Below, in pieces: positions 21,908 through 29,765 of a DNA stretch of 34,811 bases (position 1 is the first letter of the stretch; each line of letters begins with the position of its first letter). The notes beneath the pieces are model-generated. The model did not search any database. It worked only from the letters and a program-made list of their open reading frames with translations, and was not told the DNA's origin. Position numbers and translations under genes: made by a program. The stretch is from Arthrobacter sp. (lineage in GTDB: Bacteria > Actinomycetota > Actinomycetes > Actinomycetales > Micrococcaceae), in assembly GCF_031179985.1 (NCBI RefSeq), contig NZ_JAPSHJ010000036.1, forward strand, positions 5,155 through 39,965. The letters run 5' to 3'.

Positions 21908-23398
21908 ATGAGTACCCCTGTCCTGCGACCGCCGCTGGTTCGCAGCGCCGACCGCGTCATAGCCGGCGTCTGCGCGGGACTCGCCATGCACTTGGGCTGG
22001 CCTGTGCGGTATCTCCGCATGGGGATGGTGGTTGCCACACTGGCTGGCGGAGCCGGACTCGTGTTCTACGCCTGGCTGTGGATCATGGTTCCGACTGCCG
22101 ATGAAAGCGCCAAACGGAACGCACGCCGCCCGGCGTCGCCGATTGCTCCGGCAGTCAGCGGACCCTTGCCAGCGCAGTCAACCTGGTCAAATTCGGATAT
22201 CGGGTTGCCTCCGGGCCCAATGGGTTATCGGGCACCGCCCGGATCTTCGGTTGCCTCCGCCTTCACCTGGCAGGACCCGGCAGGGGAGGCGGTCTTTACA
22301 GATCCAACGTGGCAATCAGGACTTCCCGCCGGTGTCCCGGCATCGGGGTCAGCCCAGTCAGTCTCAGGCATGGTCCGCCCAGTCAACGGTGACAGCCAAG
22401 CCTGGTTCCGATTCCGTAGGATGCCGTACGCCAAGGAAATCCTCCTCGGGATCGGGCTGCTGCTGGCGGGCGCCATTCTGATCGCCCGGCTTCTTGGCGT
22501 CGATGTGCCCTTGGGAACGCTTATCCCGGCTGCGGCGATCCTCGGCGGCGCTTCCATCGCCTGGATGCAGCTGGACGAGACCCGCCGTGCCGGAATCGTG
22601 GACAAGGCCAAGGCCAACCAGGCTGGCGGCTGGGTCAGACTTGCCGCCGGGCTGGCGCTGGTTGTGGCAGGCGTGTTGGTGATGGTCTCGGGCTCCGGCT
22701 CCTGGGAACAGACCTGGCTGGCGTTGCTCGCCTCCGTCGCCGTCCTGGGAGGAGTCGCGGTGGTGCTCCTGCCCTGGGGGCTCAAGTTCTGGCGGGACCT
22801 GGAGGCGGAAAGAGCCGGCAGAGTGCGCGCAACCGAACGGGCCGAAATCGCTGCCCACCTTCACGACTCAGTACTGCAGACCCTCGCCCTCATTCAGCGG
22901 CGGGCCGGAAACGAGCACGACGTCGTGCGGTTGGCCAGGGCACAGGAAAGGGAACTGCGCAGCTGGCTGTATCGCGACGAGGGCAAGGACATCGGCAACC
23001 TCTCGGAACGTATCAAGGCCGTGGCCGCCGAGGTGGAAGACGCACTGGGCCAAGCCGTTGAAGTGGTAAACGTGGGCGACACGGCAATGACGGAGCGCCA
23101 TGAAGCACTGGTCCAGGCCAGCCGGGAAGCCATGCTGAATGCAGCCCGCCATGGTGGCGGCTCCGTTTCCGTTTACGTTGAGGCCTCGGACAAAGAGGTT
23201 GAGGTCTTTGTCAAAGACCGCGGAGCCGGCTTCGATCTTCACTCGGTGCCTGATGACCGGCTGGGTGTCCGGGAATCCATTATCGGCCGCATGAAGCGCC
23301 ACGGCGGCACTGCCGTGATCAACAGTGGCCCGGAGGGCACCGAGGTACGTCTCGGACTGCCCGCCGTGGCTGCGGAACAAGGAGAAACAACGTCGTGA
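21908..23398 (+). CDS. Sensor histidine kinase with N-terminal PspC domain
   Basis: The 496-residue kinase has a PspC domain (about residues 8-65: RSADRVIAGVCAGLAMHLGW, then FYAWLWIMVP) and a Pro/Ser-rich linker. Four or so membrane helices follow (about 178-295), then a HisKA_3-type dimerisation helix with the phosphoacceptor in AHLHDSVLQTLALIQRR (His319). The HATPase domain has N-box REAMLNAARHGGG and G-box KDRGAGFD. This is the NarL/LiaRS class of two-component systems. The start ATG at 21908 is chosen because the PspC domain begins immediately after it and it has GGATGGA upstream; the open frame to 21806 has no support. The GTG of the response regulator overlaps the stop codon. Confidence 0.92.
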   Translation: MSTPVLRPPLVRSADRVIAGVCAGLAMHLGWPVRYLRMGMVVATLAGGAGLVFYAWLWIMVPTADESAKRNARRPASPIAPAVSGPLPAQSTWSNSDIGLPPGPMGYRAPPGSSVASAFTWQDPAGEAVFTDPTWQSGLPAGVPASGSAQSVSGMVRPVNGDSQAWFRFRRMPYAKEILLGIGLLLAGAILIARLLGVDVPLGTLIPAAAILGGASIAWMQLDETRRAGIVDKAKANQAGGWVRLAAGLALVVAGVLVMVSGSGSWEQTWLALLASVAVLGGVAVVLLPWGLKFWRDLEAERAGRVRATERAEIAAHLHDSVLQTLALIQRRAGNEHDVVRLARAQERELRSWLYRDEGKDIGNLSERIKAVAAEVEDALGQAVEVVNVGDTAMTERHEALVQASREAMLNAARHGGGSVSVYVEASDKEVEVFVKDRGAGFDLHSVPDDRLGVRESIIGRMKRHGGTAVINSGPEGTEVRLGLPAVAAEQGETTS

Positions 23399-24081
23399 GC
23401 AGCATTGAAGCAGGGGGCGTGCAGCCGGCGAGGGACGGCAGCGTTCGGGTTGTCCTGGTGGACGATCATGCCATCTTCCGTTCAGGCCTGAAGGCAGACC
23501 TCGACTCCAAAATTTCCGTAGTGGGGGAGGCAGGAACTGTGGAGCAGGCCATCGCCGTGATCGCCCAGACCCGGCCAGACGTCGTGCTCCTGGATGTTCA
23601 CCTCCCAGGCGGGCTGGGCGGTGGCGGGCGTGAAGTCATTGCCGGCTCAAATGCCCTCCTTGGCACCACCCGGTTCCTGGCCTTGAGCGTTTCCGATGCT
23701 GCCGAGGACGTTGTGGCTGTTATCAGGGCGGGAGCACGGGGATATGTCACCAAGACCATTTCCGGGGCGGAAATCACCGATGCAGTGCTGCGCGTGGCCG
23801 GGGGCGACGCTGTTTTTTCGCCCCGGCTGGCCGGATTCGTCCTCGACGCGTTCGGTACCGCCCCGGCAGACATCGCCGACGACGAACTCGACCGGCTTTC
23901 AGCCCGTGAGCTGGAGGTCATGCGGCTGATAGCCCGTGGCTACAGCTATAAGGAAGTGGCCAAGGAGCTGTTCATTTCCATCAAGACCGTGGAGACCCAT
24001 GTATCCGCGGTCCTCCGGAAACTGCAGCTTTCAAGCCGCCATGAGCTCACCAAGTGGGCTGCCGAGCGCCGGCTGCTCTAG
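23395..24081 (+). CDS. LuxR/NarL-type response regulator partner of the PspC kinase
   Basis: The 228-residue protein has a complete receiver domain: the acidic pair Asp23-Asp24 in LVDDHAIFRSGL, phosphoacceptor Asp67 in DVVLLDVHLPGG, the Ser in FLALSVSD and the conserved Lys in GYVTKTISG. The C-terminal LuxR helix-turn-helix spans about residues 165-225: LSARELEVMRLIARGYSYKE, then LFISIKTVETHVSAVLRKL. The start is GTG at 23395, sharing GTGA with the kinase stop. It most likely regulates the divergent PspC operon and itself. No further gene follows on this strand, only the repeat cluster. Confidence 0.94.
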   Translation: MSSIEAGGVQPARDGSVRVVLVDDHAIFRSGLKADLDSKISVVGEAGTVEQAIAVIAQTRPDVVLLDVHLPGGLGGGGREVIAGSNALLGTTRFLALSVSDAAEDVVAVIRAGARGYVTKTISGAEITDAVLRVAGGDAVFSPRLAGFVLDAFGTAPADIADDELDRLSARELEVMRLIARGYSYKEVAKELFISIKTVETHVSAVLRKLQLSSRHELTKWAAERRLL

Positions 24082-24163
24082 CCACAAACGCTCCCTCACG
24101 TTTCGCGGTATAACCACAAACGCTCCCTCACGTTTCGCGGTATAACCACAAACGCTCCCTCAC
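24082..24163 (+). repeat. 32-bp tandem repeat, two full units and one partial
   Basis: The unit begins CCACAAACGCTCCCTCACG and ends TTTCGCGGTATAA. Copies lie at 24082-24113 and 24114-24145 (identical), and an 18-base partial copy lies at 24146-24163. The repeat starts directly at the stop codon of the response regulator gene. The partial third copy provides the left arm of the hairpin at 24152-24183. Confidence 0.9.
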
Positions 24164-24183
24164 CCGGAAAAGTGAGGGAGCGT
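24152..24183. terminator. Bidirectional terminator formed with the repeat unit
   Basis: ACGCTCCCTCAC (24152-24163) pairs perfectly with GTGAGGGAGCGT (24172-24183) over an 8-base loop. On the minus strand, downstream of the aminotransferase gene, the stem is followed by TTTGTGGTTAT. On the plus strand it lies ~70 nt after the response regulator. The two upstream repeat units carry the same left-arm sequence and could pair with the right arm instead. Confidence 0.75.
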
Positions 24184-24203
24184 CCGGAAAATGGTAACGA
24201 AGC

Positions 24204-25421
24204 CTAGCTGGCTTTGCCGAGGAAATCCTGCAGCCGTGCCACGCCAATGGCGAGGTCGTCGTCGCCGAGTGCGTAGGACAGCCGGAGGTATCCGGAGGGT
24301 CCGAATGCCTCACCCGGTACCACCGCCACCTCAACCTCGTCGAGGATCAGTGCCGCCAGATCGGCTGACGTTTCAGGACGTACCAATCCGTTCGACGTCG
24401 GGAACTCCTTGCCAAGCAGAGCGCGCACGTCAGCGTAGACGTAGAAGGCGCCTTGCGGCGTCGGGCAGTCAACACCCTCAATGGCATTTAGTCCGGCAAC
24501 GATCGCCTTACGGCGCCGGTCAAAGGCAACCTTCATTTCATCGACGGCGGTCAGCGGCCCGGAGACTGCGGCGAGGGCGGCGATCTGCATGATGTTCGAG
24601 ACGTTCGACGTCGCGTGGGACTGGAGGTTGGTGGCAGCCTTGATGACGTCTGCCGGGCCAATCATCCAGCCCACACGCCAGCCGGTCATGGCGTACGTCT
24701 TGGCTACCCCGTTGAGGATGACCACTTTGTCGCCCAGTTCCGGGGCAGCTGTGGCGATGGATGTGAAAGGGAGTCCGTCGAAGGTGAGGTGTTCGTAGAT
24801 CTCATCGGTGACCACCCAGAGGCCCTTGGATGCGGCCCACTTGCCGATTTCAGCCACCTGCTCCGGAGAGTAGACAGCACCTGTGGGGTTGGAGGGGGAA
24901 ACGAACAACAGGATCTTGGTGCGCTCTGTCAGGGCTGCTTCGAGTTGCTCCACGGTGACGAGGTATCCCTGCTCAGGACCGGCAAACACTTCTACGGGGA
25001 CTCCGCCGGCCAAGCGAATGGCCTCTGGGTAGGTGGTCCAGAAGGGGGTTGGGACGATGACCTCGTCTCCCGGGTCGACCAGGGTGGCGAAGGTGTTGTA
25101 AACCGCCTGCTTGCCGCCGTTGGTTACCAGGACCTGGGAAGGATCCGCGCGGTAGCCGGAGTCGCGGAACGTCTTCTCGGCAATAGCCTTCTTCAGCTCA
25201 GGCAGCCCACCCGCAGGGGAATAGCGGTGGTATTTCGGCTGGCTCGCAGCCTCTATGGCGGCCTCCACGATGTAGCCGGGGGTGGGGAAATCAGGTTCAC
25301 CGGCACCGAAACCAATAACGGGCCGTCCGGCTGCCTTGAGCGCCTTGGCCTTGCCGTCAACGGCGAGGGTGGCAGATTCGGCAATGGCGGAAATGCGCTG
25401 GGAAACGCGGGCGGCAGACAT
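24204..25421 (-). CDS. aspC: Aspartate aminotransferase-type PLP enzyme
   Basis: The 405-residue class I aminotransferase probably interconverts aspartate and 2-oxoglutarate with oxaloacetate and glutamate. [17 protein letters not shown] is the N-terminal substrate loop, and [20 protein letters not shown] binds cofactor phosphate. [12 protein letters not shown] contains the Asn that contacts the pyridine oxygen, and [12 protein letters not shown] the Asp that pairs with its nitrogen. [16 protein letters not shown] carries the Schiff-base Lys241, and [12 protein letters not shown] the carboxylate-binding Arg. This is the subgroup Ib form (Bacillus/Thermus type) and not E. coli AspC, so aspB is an equally used name; arginine/prephenate side activities cannot be excluded. 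The ATG at 25421 gives the normal family length; the frame is open to 25808 but crosses the tRNA and its promoter. The location opposite tRNA-Trp-secE is common in this genus as far as I recall. Confidence 0.9.
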   Translation of the reverse strand: MSAARVSQRISAIAESATLAVDGKAKALKAAGRPVIGFGAGEPDFPTPGYIVEAAIEAASQPKYHRYSPAGGLPELKKAIAEKTFRDSGYRADPSQVLVTNGGKQAVYNTFATLVDPGDEVIVPTPFWTTYPEAIRLAGGVPVEVFAGPEQGYLVTVEQLEAALTERTKILLFVSPSNPTGAVYSPEQVAEIGKWAASKGLWVVTDEIYEHLTFDGLPFTSIATAAPELGDKVVILNGVAKTYAMTGWRVGWMIGPADVIKAATNLQSHATSNVSNIMQIAALAAVSGPLTAVDEMKVAFDRRRKAIVAGLNAIEGVDCPTPQGAFYVYADVRALLGKEFPTSNGLVRPETSADLAALILDEVEVAVVPGEAFGPSGYLRLSYALGDDDLAIGVARLQDFLGKAS

Positions 25422-25580
25422 GGCGGGTCCATTCTTTTGACAGCTCAGCGGCTGGATATGGGATTCGACGAGTTCTACTCTATGCTGTTCAGCGGATCGT
25501 TCGTTGGCGACAGGGAAAAGTGACCGCATGTTGGTCGTGCTCTTTGATTGGCAGCCGTGGATGGTCCGCAACGAGGCTGG

Positions 25581-25610
25581 TTCGACGTAGGCGCAGTTCT
25601 TGCGTAGAAT
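25581..25610 (+). promoter_or_regulatory. Promoter of the tRNA-Trp-secE-nusG unit
   Basis: TTCGAC (25581-25586) and TAGAAT (25605-25610) with an 18-base spacer. The predicted start near 25617 gives a ~75-nt leader before the tRNA. The stretch 25422-25580 upstream holds no gene and must contain the aminotransferase promoter on the other strand. Confidence 0.6.
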
Positions 25611-25691
25611 AGTTCTCCGGTGTTGAAAACATGTTGATGGCGTGCGCCTCAGTGAAGGTTGCTGAAAGTGGCACGCGTGTTTTCGATCCAT

Positions 25692-25764
25692 AGGGTAGTG
25701 GCGCAATTGGTAGCGCAGCGGTCTCCAAAACCGCAGGTTGCAGGTTCGAGTCCTGTCTGCCCTG
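25692..25764 (+). tRNA. tRNA-Trp (anticodon CCA)
   Basis: A 73-nt tRNA. The acceptor arms AGGGTAG (25692-25698) and CTGCCCT (25757-25763) pair fully, and G25764 is the discriminator. The anticodon loop reads CTCCAAA with anticodon CCA, and the T-loop is GGTTCGAGTCC. The 3' CCA is not encoded. It lies just before secE, the usual place in actinobacteria. Confidence 0.97.
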
Positions 25765-25845
25765 CGCAAGCTGTTCCGGCGATAAGCCGGAACAAGCGCA
25801 GCAACCATGGTTCAGATCAGAGCCGGGTATCCGATCATTGCGAGA

Positions 25846-26130
25846 ATGAGTGAGGACCAGGTGACCGAAACAGCTGCAAGCAGCTCCAAGGGCCGCCCCG
25901 CCAAGAATGCCGCCAAAGCAGGCATCTTTGCTCGAATCGCACTTTTTGTCCGCCAGGTCATCGGCGAACTGAAGAAGGTCGTGGCACCCACCCGCAAGGA
26001 GCTGATCAACTACACGCTCGTGGTGCTGGTATTCGTGATCATCATGATGGTCATCGTCACGCTCCTGGATCTGGCCTTCGGGACCGGAGTGGGCTGGGTC
26101 TTCGGCGGTTCAGGCCCCACGGACAACTAG
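25846..26130 (+). CDS. secE: Preprotein translocase subunit SecE
   Basis: A 94-residue single-pass SecE. A hydrophilic Ser/Lys/Ala-rich N-terminus precedes the amphipathic helix IALFVRQVIGELKKVVAPTR, whose E-L-K-K-V-x-x-P-T-R-K/E-E motif is the family signature, followed by the membrane helix YTLVVLVFVIIMMVIVTLLD. SecE clamps SecY in the translocon. Start choice: ATG at 25846 is taken, but GTG at 25861 has GAGGA at good distance and may be the true start; an ATG at 25807 lacks support. nusG follows 110 nt downstream. Confidence 0.93.
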   Translation: MSEDQVTETAASSSKGRPAKNAAKAGIFARIALFVRQVIGELKKVVAPTRKELINYTLVVLVFVIIMMVIVTLLDLAFGTGVGWVFGGSGPTDN

Positions 26131-26150
26131 GGCGATCGGTCCGCAGGCTT

Positions 26151-26208
26151 CGTGAACTCCCGAATAAGGAGGTTTCACGGAGTGTGCGGAATTGAGCCAT
26201 TTAAATAG
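26151..26208 (+). other. Leader hairpin with a ribosome-binding site and 8-codon open frame before nusG
   Basis: CGTGAA (26151-26156) pairs with TTCACG (26174-26179). The 3' half of this hairpin contains AAGGAGG (26166-26172), a perfect ribosome-binding site. Nine bases later GTG (26182) opens eight codons ending TAG at 26206-26208. nusG starts 33 nt further on. Whether the short frame is translated is unknown. Confidence 0.4.
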
Positions 26209-26240
26209 GCATGTTAGGCAATGAGGAAGCAGGAGACCAA

Positions 26241-27065
26241 GTGTCAGAGCAGGAGCTCGAGGTAACCGAGACTGAGCTGGATGGGTCCACGGACACCACA
26301 ACGGACGCCGTGGAAGAGTCTGAGGCAGAGTTTTCTGCGCCCGATTCCGCTGTTGAAGCTGACGACGAGGACGCCGACGTAACCGTAGACGACTCCGACT
26401 CTGAGGCAGCAGACGCCGACGACGAGTCCACCGATGCCTTGGCAGCGGCAGCCGCCGCAGCGGAGGTTGATCCCGCCGAGGAATTCAAGTCCAAACTGCG
26501 CCGCCAGGAAGGTGACTGGTACGTCATCCACTCCTACGCCGGTTACGAAAACCGCGTGAAGGCAAACCTTGAGACCCGCATCCAGACCTTGGACATGGAA
26601 GATTACATCTTCGAAATCCAGGTTCCCATGGAAGAAGTCGTCGAGATCAAGAACGCCCAGCGCAAGATTATCAACCGTGTCCGGATCCCCGGCTACGTGC
26701 TGGTCCGCATGGACTTGACGGACGCCTCCTGGGGCGCCGTCCGCCACACTCCCGGTGTCACCGGCTTCGTGGGTAACGCACACAACCCGGTTCCGCTGCG
26801 CCTCGACGAGGTCTTCTCCATGCTCGCTCCGGTCTTCGAAGAAGAGCAGGCCGAAAAGGGCAAGCCCGTCAAGCACGCAGCTGCGCCGGTGGATGTCGAC
26901 TTCGAGGTCGGCGAGTCCGTCATCGTCAAGGAAGGTCCGTTTGAGACCCTCCCGGCAACGATCTCCGAGATCAAGGTTGACTCCCAGACTCTCGTGGTTC
27001 TCGTCTCCATCTTCGAGCGTGAAACCCCGGTTACCCTGGCATTCAACCAGGTCACCAAGATCTAG
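26241..27065 (+). CDS. nusG: Transcription termination/antitermination factor NusG
   Basis: The 274-residue protein binds RNA polymerase through its NGN domain and Rho or ribosomal S10 through its KOW domain. The first ~85 residues are an extremely acidic, Ala/Ser/Thr-rich extension, as in many actinobacterial NusG. The NGN domain starts at [20 protein letters not shown], with [20 protein letters not shown] and [11 protein letters not shown]. The KOW domain is [20 protein letters not shown] and the strand pair after it. The start is GTG at 26241 because AGGAG lies 5 bases upstream; an in-frame ATG at 26211 has no ribosome-binding site. The 132-nt gap to rplK contains a hairpin GGCCGCC/GGCGGCC at 27121-27141. 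Confidence 0.95.
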   Translation: MSEQELEVTETELDGSTDTTTDAVEESEAEFSAPDSAVEADDEDADVTVDDSDSEAADADDESTDALAAAAAAAEVDPAEEFKSKLRRQEGDWYVIHSYAGYENRVKANLETRIQTLDMEDYIFEIQVPMEEVVEIKNAQRKIINRVRIPGYVLVRMDLTDASWGAVRHTPGVTGFVGNAHNPVPLRLDEVFSMLAPVFEEEQAEKGKPVKHAAAPVDVDFEVGESVIVKEGPFETLPATISEIKVDSQTLVVLVSIFERETPVTLAFNQVTKI

Positions 27066-27197
27066 CCGATCACTTTAGATTTCGCTCCGGAACTGCCCGC
27101 TTAGCAGCTCCGAAGCGGCCGGCCGCCTCGCCATGGCGGCCACATACCTGAGGCACGCTCCTGTGTCCCAGGACGCATTTGAGAGAAGGACCCTACA

Positions 27198-27629
27198 TTG
27201 GCTCCCAAGAAGAAGGTCACCGGCCTCATCAAGCTGCAGATCCAGGCAGGTGCCGCTAACCCGGCTCCGCCGATCGGTCCTGCGCTTGGCCAGCACGGTG
27301 TCAACATCATGGAATTCTGCAAGGCGTACAACGCTGCGACAGAAGCCCAGCGTGGAAACGTCATCCCCGTGGAAATCACGGTTTACGAAGACCGTTCATT
27401 CACGTTCATCACCAAGACTCCGCCGGCTGCAGAGCTCATCAAAAAGGCTGCAGGCGTCGCCAAGGGTTCAGCTACCCCGCACACCGTCAAGGTTGCCAAG
27501 CTGACCCAGGCCCAGGTCAACGAGATCGCCACCACCAAGATGGAAGACCTCAACGCCACAAGCCTTGAAGGCGCCGCGAAGATCATCGCCGGCACCGCAC
27601 GCTCCATGGGCATCACCGTAGAAGGTTAG
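27198..27629 (+). CDS. rplK: 50S ribosomal protein L11
   Basis: A 143-residue L11. [20 protein letters not shown] is the proline-rich thiostrepton/EF-G-facing N-domain, quoted with [20 protein letters not shown] as the next block. The C-domain [20 protein letters not shown] and [15 protein letters not shown] binds 23S rRNA helices 43/44. The start is TTG at 27198 with AGAAGGA upstream; no in-frame ATG or GTG lies nearby upstream. It is also needed for RelA activation by stalled ribosomes in many bacteria. It is followed by rplA after an unusually long 184-nt gap. Confidence 0.97.
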
Positions 27630-27705
27630 GCCCGTCGCTGTTGCGACGGAGTCGGACGAAGAACGACGACGCCGGACAGCACCGCCGGGAAACCGGCACC
27701 ACTGA

Positions 27706-27756
27706 AACATTGAAATGTTGGGCATCCCATCCGGACAAACAGCCGGACATCCCAAC
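27706..27756 (+). promoter_or_regulatory. Overlapping hairpins between rplK and rplA
   Basis: AACATT/AATGTT (27706-27719) and GTTGGG/CCCAAC with inner CCGG/CCGG (27717-27756) share bases 27717-27719, so the two hairpins exclude each other. They lie 58 nt before the rplA ATG in a 184-nt gap. L1 represses its own operon by binding mRNA in other bacteria, so a control role is possible, but the L1-binding consensus was not identified. Confidence 0.35.
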
Positions 27757-27813
27757 TGTGGCAGGGCCCAGCGCGGTCCGCAGACCACAACTGCACAAGG
27801 AGAAATAAGCAGC

Positions 27814-28521
27814 ATGGCAAAGCGCAGCAAAGCATACGAGGCAGCCGCAGCCAAGATCGACGCGGAGAAGTTCTACGCGCCGTTCGAGGCGGTAACCCTC
27901 GCCAAGGACACCAACCCGTCCAAGTTCGACGCCACCGTTGAGGTCGCTTTCCGCCTGGGTGTAGACCCTCGCAAGGCAGATCAGATGATCCGCGGAACGG
28001 TCAACCTGCCCCACGGCACCGGTAAAGTCTCCCGCGTCCTGGTTTTCGCAACGGGTGACAAGGCAGAAGCAGCAATCGCTGCCGGCGCCGACTTCGTTGG
28101 TTCCGATGACCTGATCGAAAAGATCGCAGCCGGCTGGACCGACTTCGACGCCGCCGTCGCCACCCCTGACCTCATGGGCAAGGTTGGCCGTCTTGGTAAG
28201 GTCCTGGGTCCCCGTAACCTGATGCCGAACCCGAAGACCGGTACTGTCACGGCCGATGTCACCAAGGCTGTCAACGACATCAAGGGTGGAAAGATCGACT
28301 TCCGCGTCGACAAGCATTCCAACCTCCACTTCATCATCGGCAAGGTGTCGTTCGACGCCGTCAAGCTGGCTGAGAACTATGCAGCAGCACTGGAAGAGGT
28401 TCTTCGCCTGAAGCCCTCCGCTTCCAAGGGCCGCTACATCCAGAAGGCAACCGTTGCTACCACCTTCGGTCCTGGCATCAGCGTTGACCCCAACGTCACC
28501 AAGGTTCTGACCGAGGTCTAA
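27814..28521 (+). CDS. rplA: 50S ribosomal protein L1
   Basis: A 235-residue L1. It has the N-terminal [20 protein letters not shown], the central [20 protein letters not shown] and the diagnostic [20 protein letters not shown], followed by [21 protein letters not shown]1 forms the mobile stalk at the ribosomal E site and is a translational repressor of its own operon in several bacteria. The ATG at 27814 with AAGGAG upstream is used; the frame is open to 27715 but those residues do not belong to L1. A rho-independent terminator ends the operon 50 nt downstream, separating it from the inserted GNAT genes. Confidence 0.97.
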   Translation: MAKRSKAYEAAAAKIDAEKFYAPFEAVTLAKDTNPSKFDATVEVAFRLGVDPRKADQMIRGTVNLPHGTGKVSRVLVFATGDKAEAAIAAGADFVGSDDLIEKIAAGWTDFDAAVATPDLMGKVGRLGKVLGPRNLMPNPKTGTVTADVTKAVNDIKGGKIDFRVDKHSNLHFIIGKVSFDAVKLAENYAAALEEVLRLKPSASKGRYIQKATVATTFGPGISVDPNVTKVLTEV

Positions 28522-28570
28522 GGTCCAGCTTCCGGATCTGATCCGAATCTGAAATTGGAACTAACAACAA

Positions 28571-28600
28571 GGGACCGTCCGGCTCACGCCGGGCGGTCCC
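28571..28600 (+). terminator. Rho-independent terminator of secE-nusG-rplKA
   Basis: GGGACCGTCCGG pairs with CCGGGCGGTCCC (one G-U pair) over a CTCACG loop and is followed by TTGTTTCGTTTTCC. Confidence 0.92.
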
Positions 28601-28658
28601 TTGTTTCGTTTTCCGTTGTTTGGTCGTGCATGCCCTAGAGGCCAACGGGACATGCCAC

Positions 28659-28664
28659 TAGGCT
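28659..28664 (+). promoter_or_regulatory. Candidate -10 box for a leaderless GNAT transcript
   Basis: TAGGCT fits TANNNT and ends 6 bases before the GTG start at 28671, where no ribosome-binding site is present. This is the same arrangement as at asd. No clear -35 box. Confidence 0.35.
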
Positions 28665-28670
28665 GAACCC

Positions 28671-29765
28671 GTGACTTCCCCGACGTACCTCATCGAGCCA
28701 CTGGTCCTCCCTGCCTCCTTGGATGCCCCTGACGCCAGGGACTTCCTTGAGTTCAGCGAACTCACAGATGCCCTGGTAATGGAGACATGGGGGAACCTCG
28801 ACCGCGCAAGCCCACCCGCCGCACGTCTGGAGGCGTGGCGCGATGACCCCTACAAACAACTTCAGATGTTCTTCATCCGCAGTGCTGGCCAAATGGTTGC
28901 GCGCTCCTGGATCAGGTTTACGGCGCAGGAAAACCTGGGGAGTGCCACAGTGCGCGTGGACGTCCGGGAAGCTCACACCGGGGGAGGGATGGGCAAAGCC
29001 CTCCTGCGGCACGCTGAGGAACTGGCTGTTGCCTCCGGCCGGAGAACGCTGCAAGGCTTCACAGAACATATGGCCAACTTCGACCCCGATGGTCCAAACG
29101 TCCTGAAGCCCGCCACGGGAACGGGGGCTCTTCCAGTCGAGTCCCGTCCTGTGCGTTTTGCTGCAGCCGCGGGTTACGCCCTTGAGCAGGTCTCGCGCTT
29201 CAGTGCGCTTGACGTCCCGCCGGAAGCCTCCGTCCTCGATGAACTCGAAGCCAGGGCCCGCGCTTCTGCCGGTGACGATTACGAACTTCTGGGGTGGACA
29301 GACCACTGCCCCGACGAGTACGTCGACCAGATGGCGGCCCTGATGAGCCGCATGAGCACTGATGCTCCGGCAGGGGAACTCCTCCACGATGAAGAGGAGT
29401 GGGACGCCGGACGTGTCCGCCACGTTGAGGATTTATGGAAACGGACCGGACGGGTATCCCTTGTGGCGGCCGCCATGCACAAGGACAGCGGAGAGCTGGC
29501 AGCCTATTCCGTCCTGCAGTTTTCACCCGTCAAGCCGTGGATGGCCGAGCAGGATGACACGCTGGTCACGAAGGCGCACCGGGGCCATCGCCTCGGCATG
29601 CTCATCAAGATCCACAATCTCCGGCGCCTCATGGCCGCACACCCTTCGGTGGAGCGGGTGCAAACGTTCAACGCTGCCGAAAACGAACATATGCTGGCCA
29701 TCAATGTTGCGCTGGGGTTCCGGCCCGCGGGGTACGACGGCGAATGGCAGCGGCTGGTTCCATGA
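28671..29765 (+). CDS. Two-domain GNAT acetyltransferase, first of three tandem copies
   Basis: The 364-residue protein has two GNAT-like halves. The N-terminal one (about 1-165) has VREAHTGGGMGKALLRHAEE as its acetyl-CoA loop. The C-terminal one (about 195-364) has VTKAHRGHRLGMLIKIHNLR as motif A and FNAAENEHMLAINVALGFRP as motif B. The signature WTDHCPDEYVDQMAALMSRM in the middle is shared with both neighbours (WEGSCPGEFIAPYAELRGRM and WTDRCPDEWLEAVAVLENQA). The substrate is unknown; fused GNATs of this type in actinobacteria include mycothiol synthase and antibiotic-modifying or resistance-associated enzymes. The GTG at 28671 lacks a ribosome-binding site. The stop overlaps the ATG of the broken second copy (ATGA). 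Confidence 0.85.
   Translation: MTSPTYLIEPLVLPASLDAPDARDFLEFSELTDALVMETWGNLDRASPPAARLEAWRDDPYKQLQMFFIRSAGQMVARSWIRFTAQENLGSATVRVDVREAHTGGGMGKALLRHAEELAVASGRRTLQGFTEHMANFDPDGPNVLKPATGTGALPVESRPVRFAAAAGYALEQVSRFSALDVPPEASVLDELEARARASAGDDYELLGWTDHCPDEYVDQMAALMSRMSTDAPAGELLHDEEEWDAGRVRHVEDLWKRTGRVSLVAAAMHKDSGELAAYSVLQFSPVKPWMAEQDDTLVTKAHRGHRLGMLIKIHNLRRLMAAHPSVERVQTFNAAENEHMLAINVALGFRPAGYDGEWQRLVP

Noticed and set aside
24082..24163. CRISPR-like direct repeats
   Set aside because: The 32-bp units are directly adjacent with no spacers, and there are no cas genes in the window. They form part of a terminator.
25422..25808. N-terminal extension of the aminotransferase by 129 residues
   Set aside because: The extension would run through tRNA-Trp and its promoter on the opposite strand and has no similarity to aminotransferases. 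The ATG at 25421 gives the normal length.
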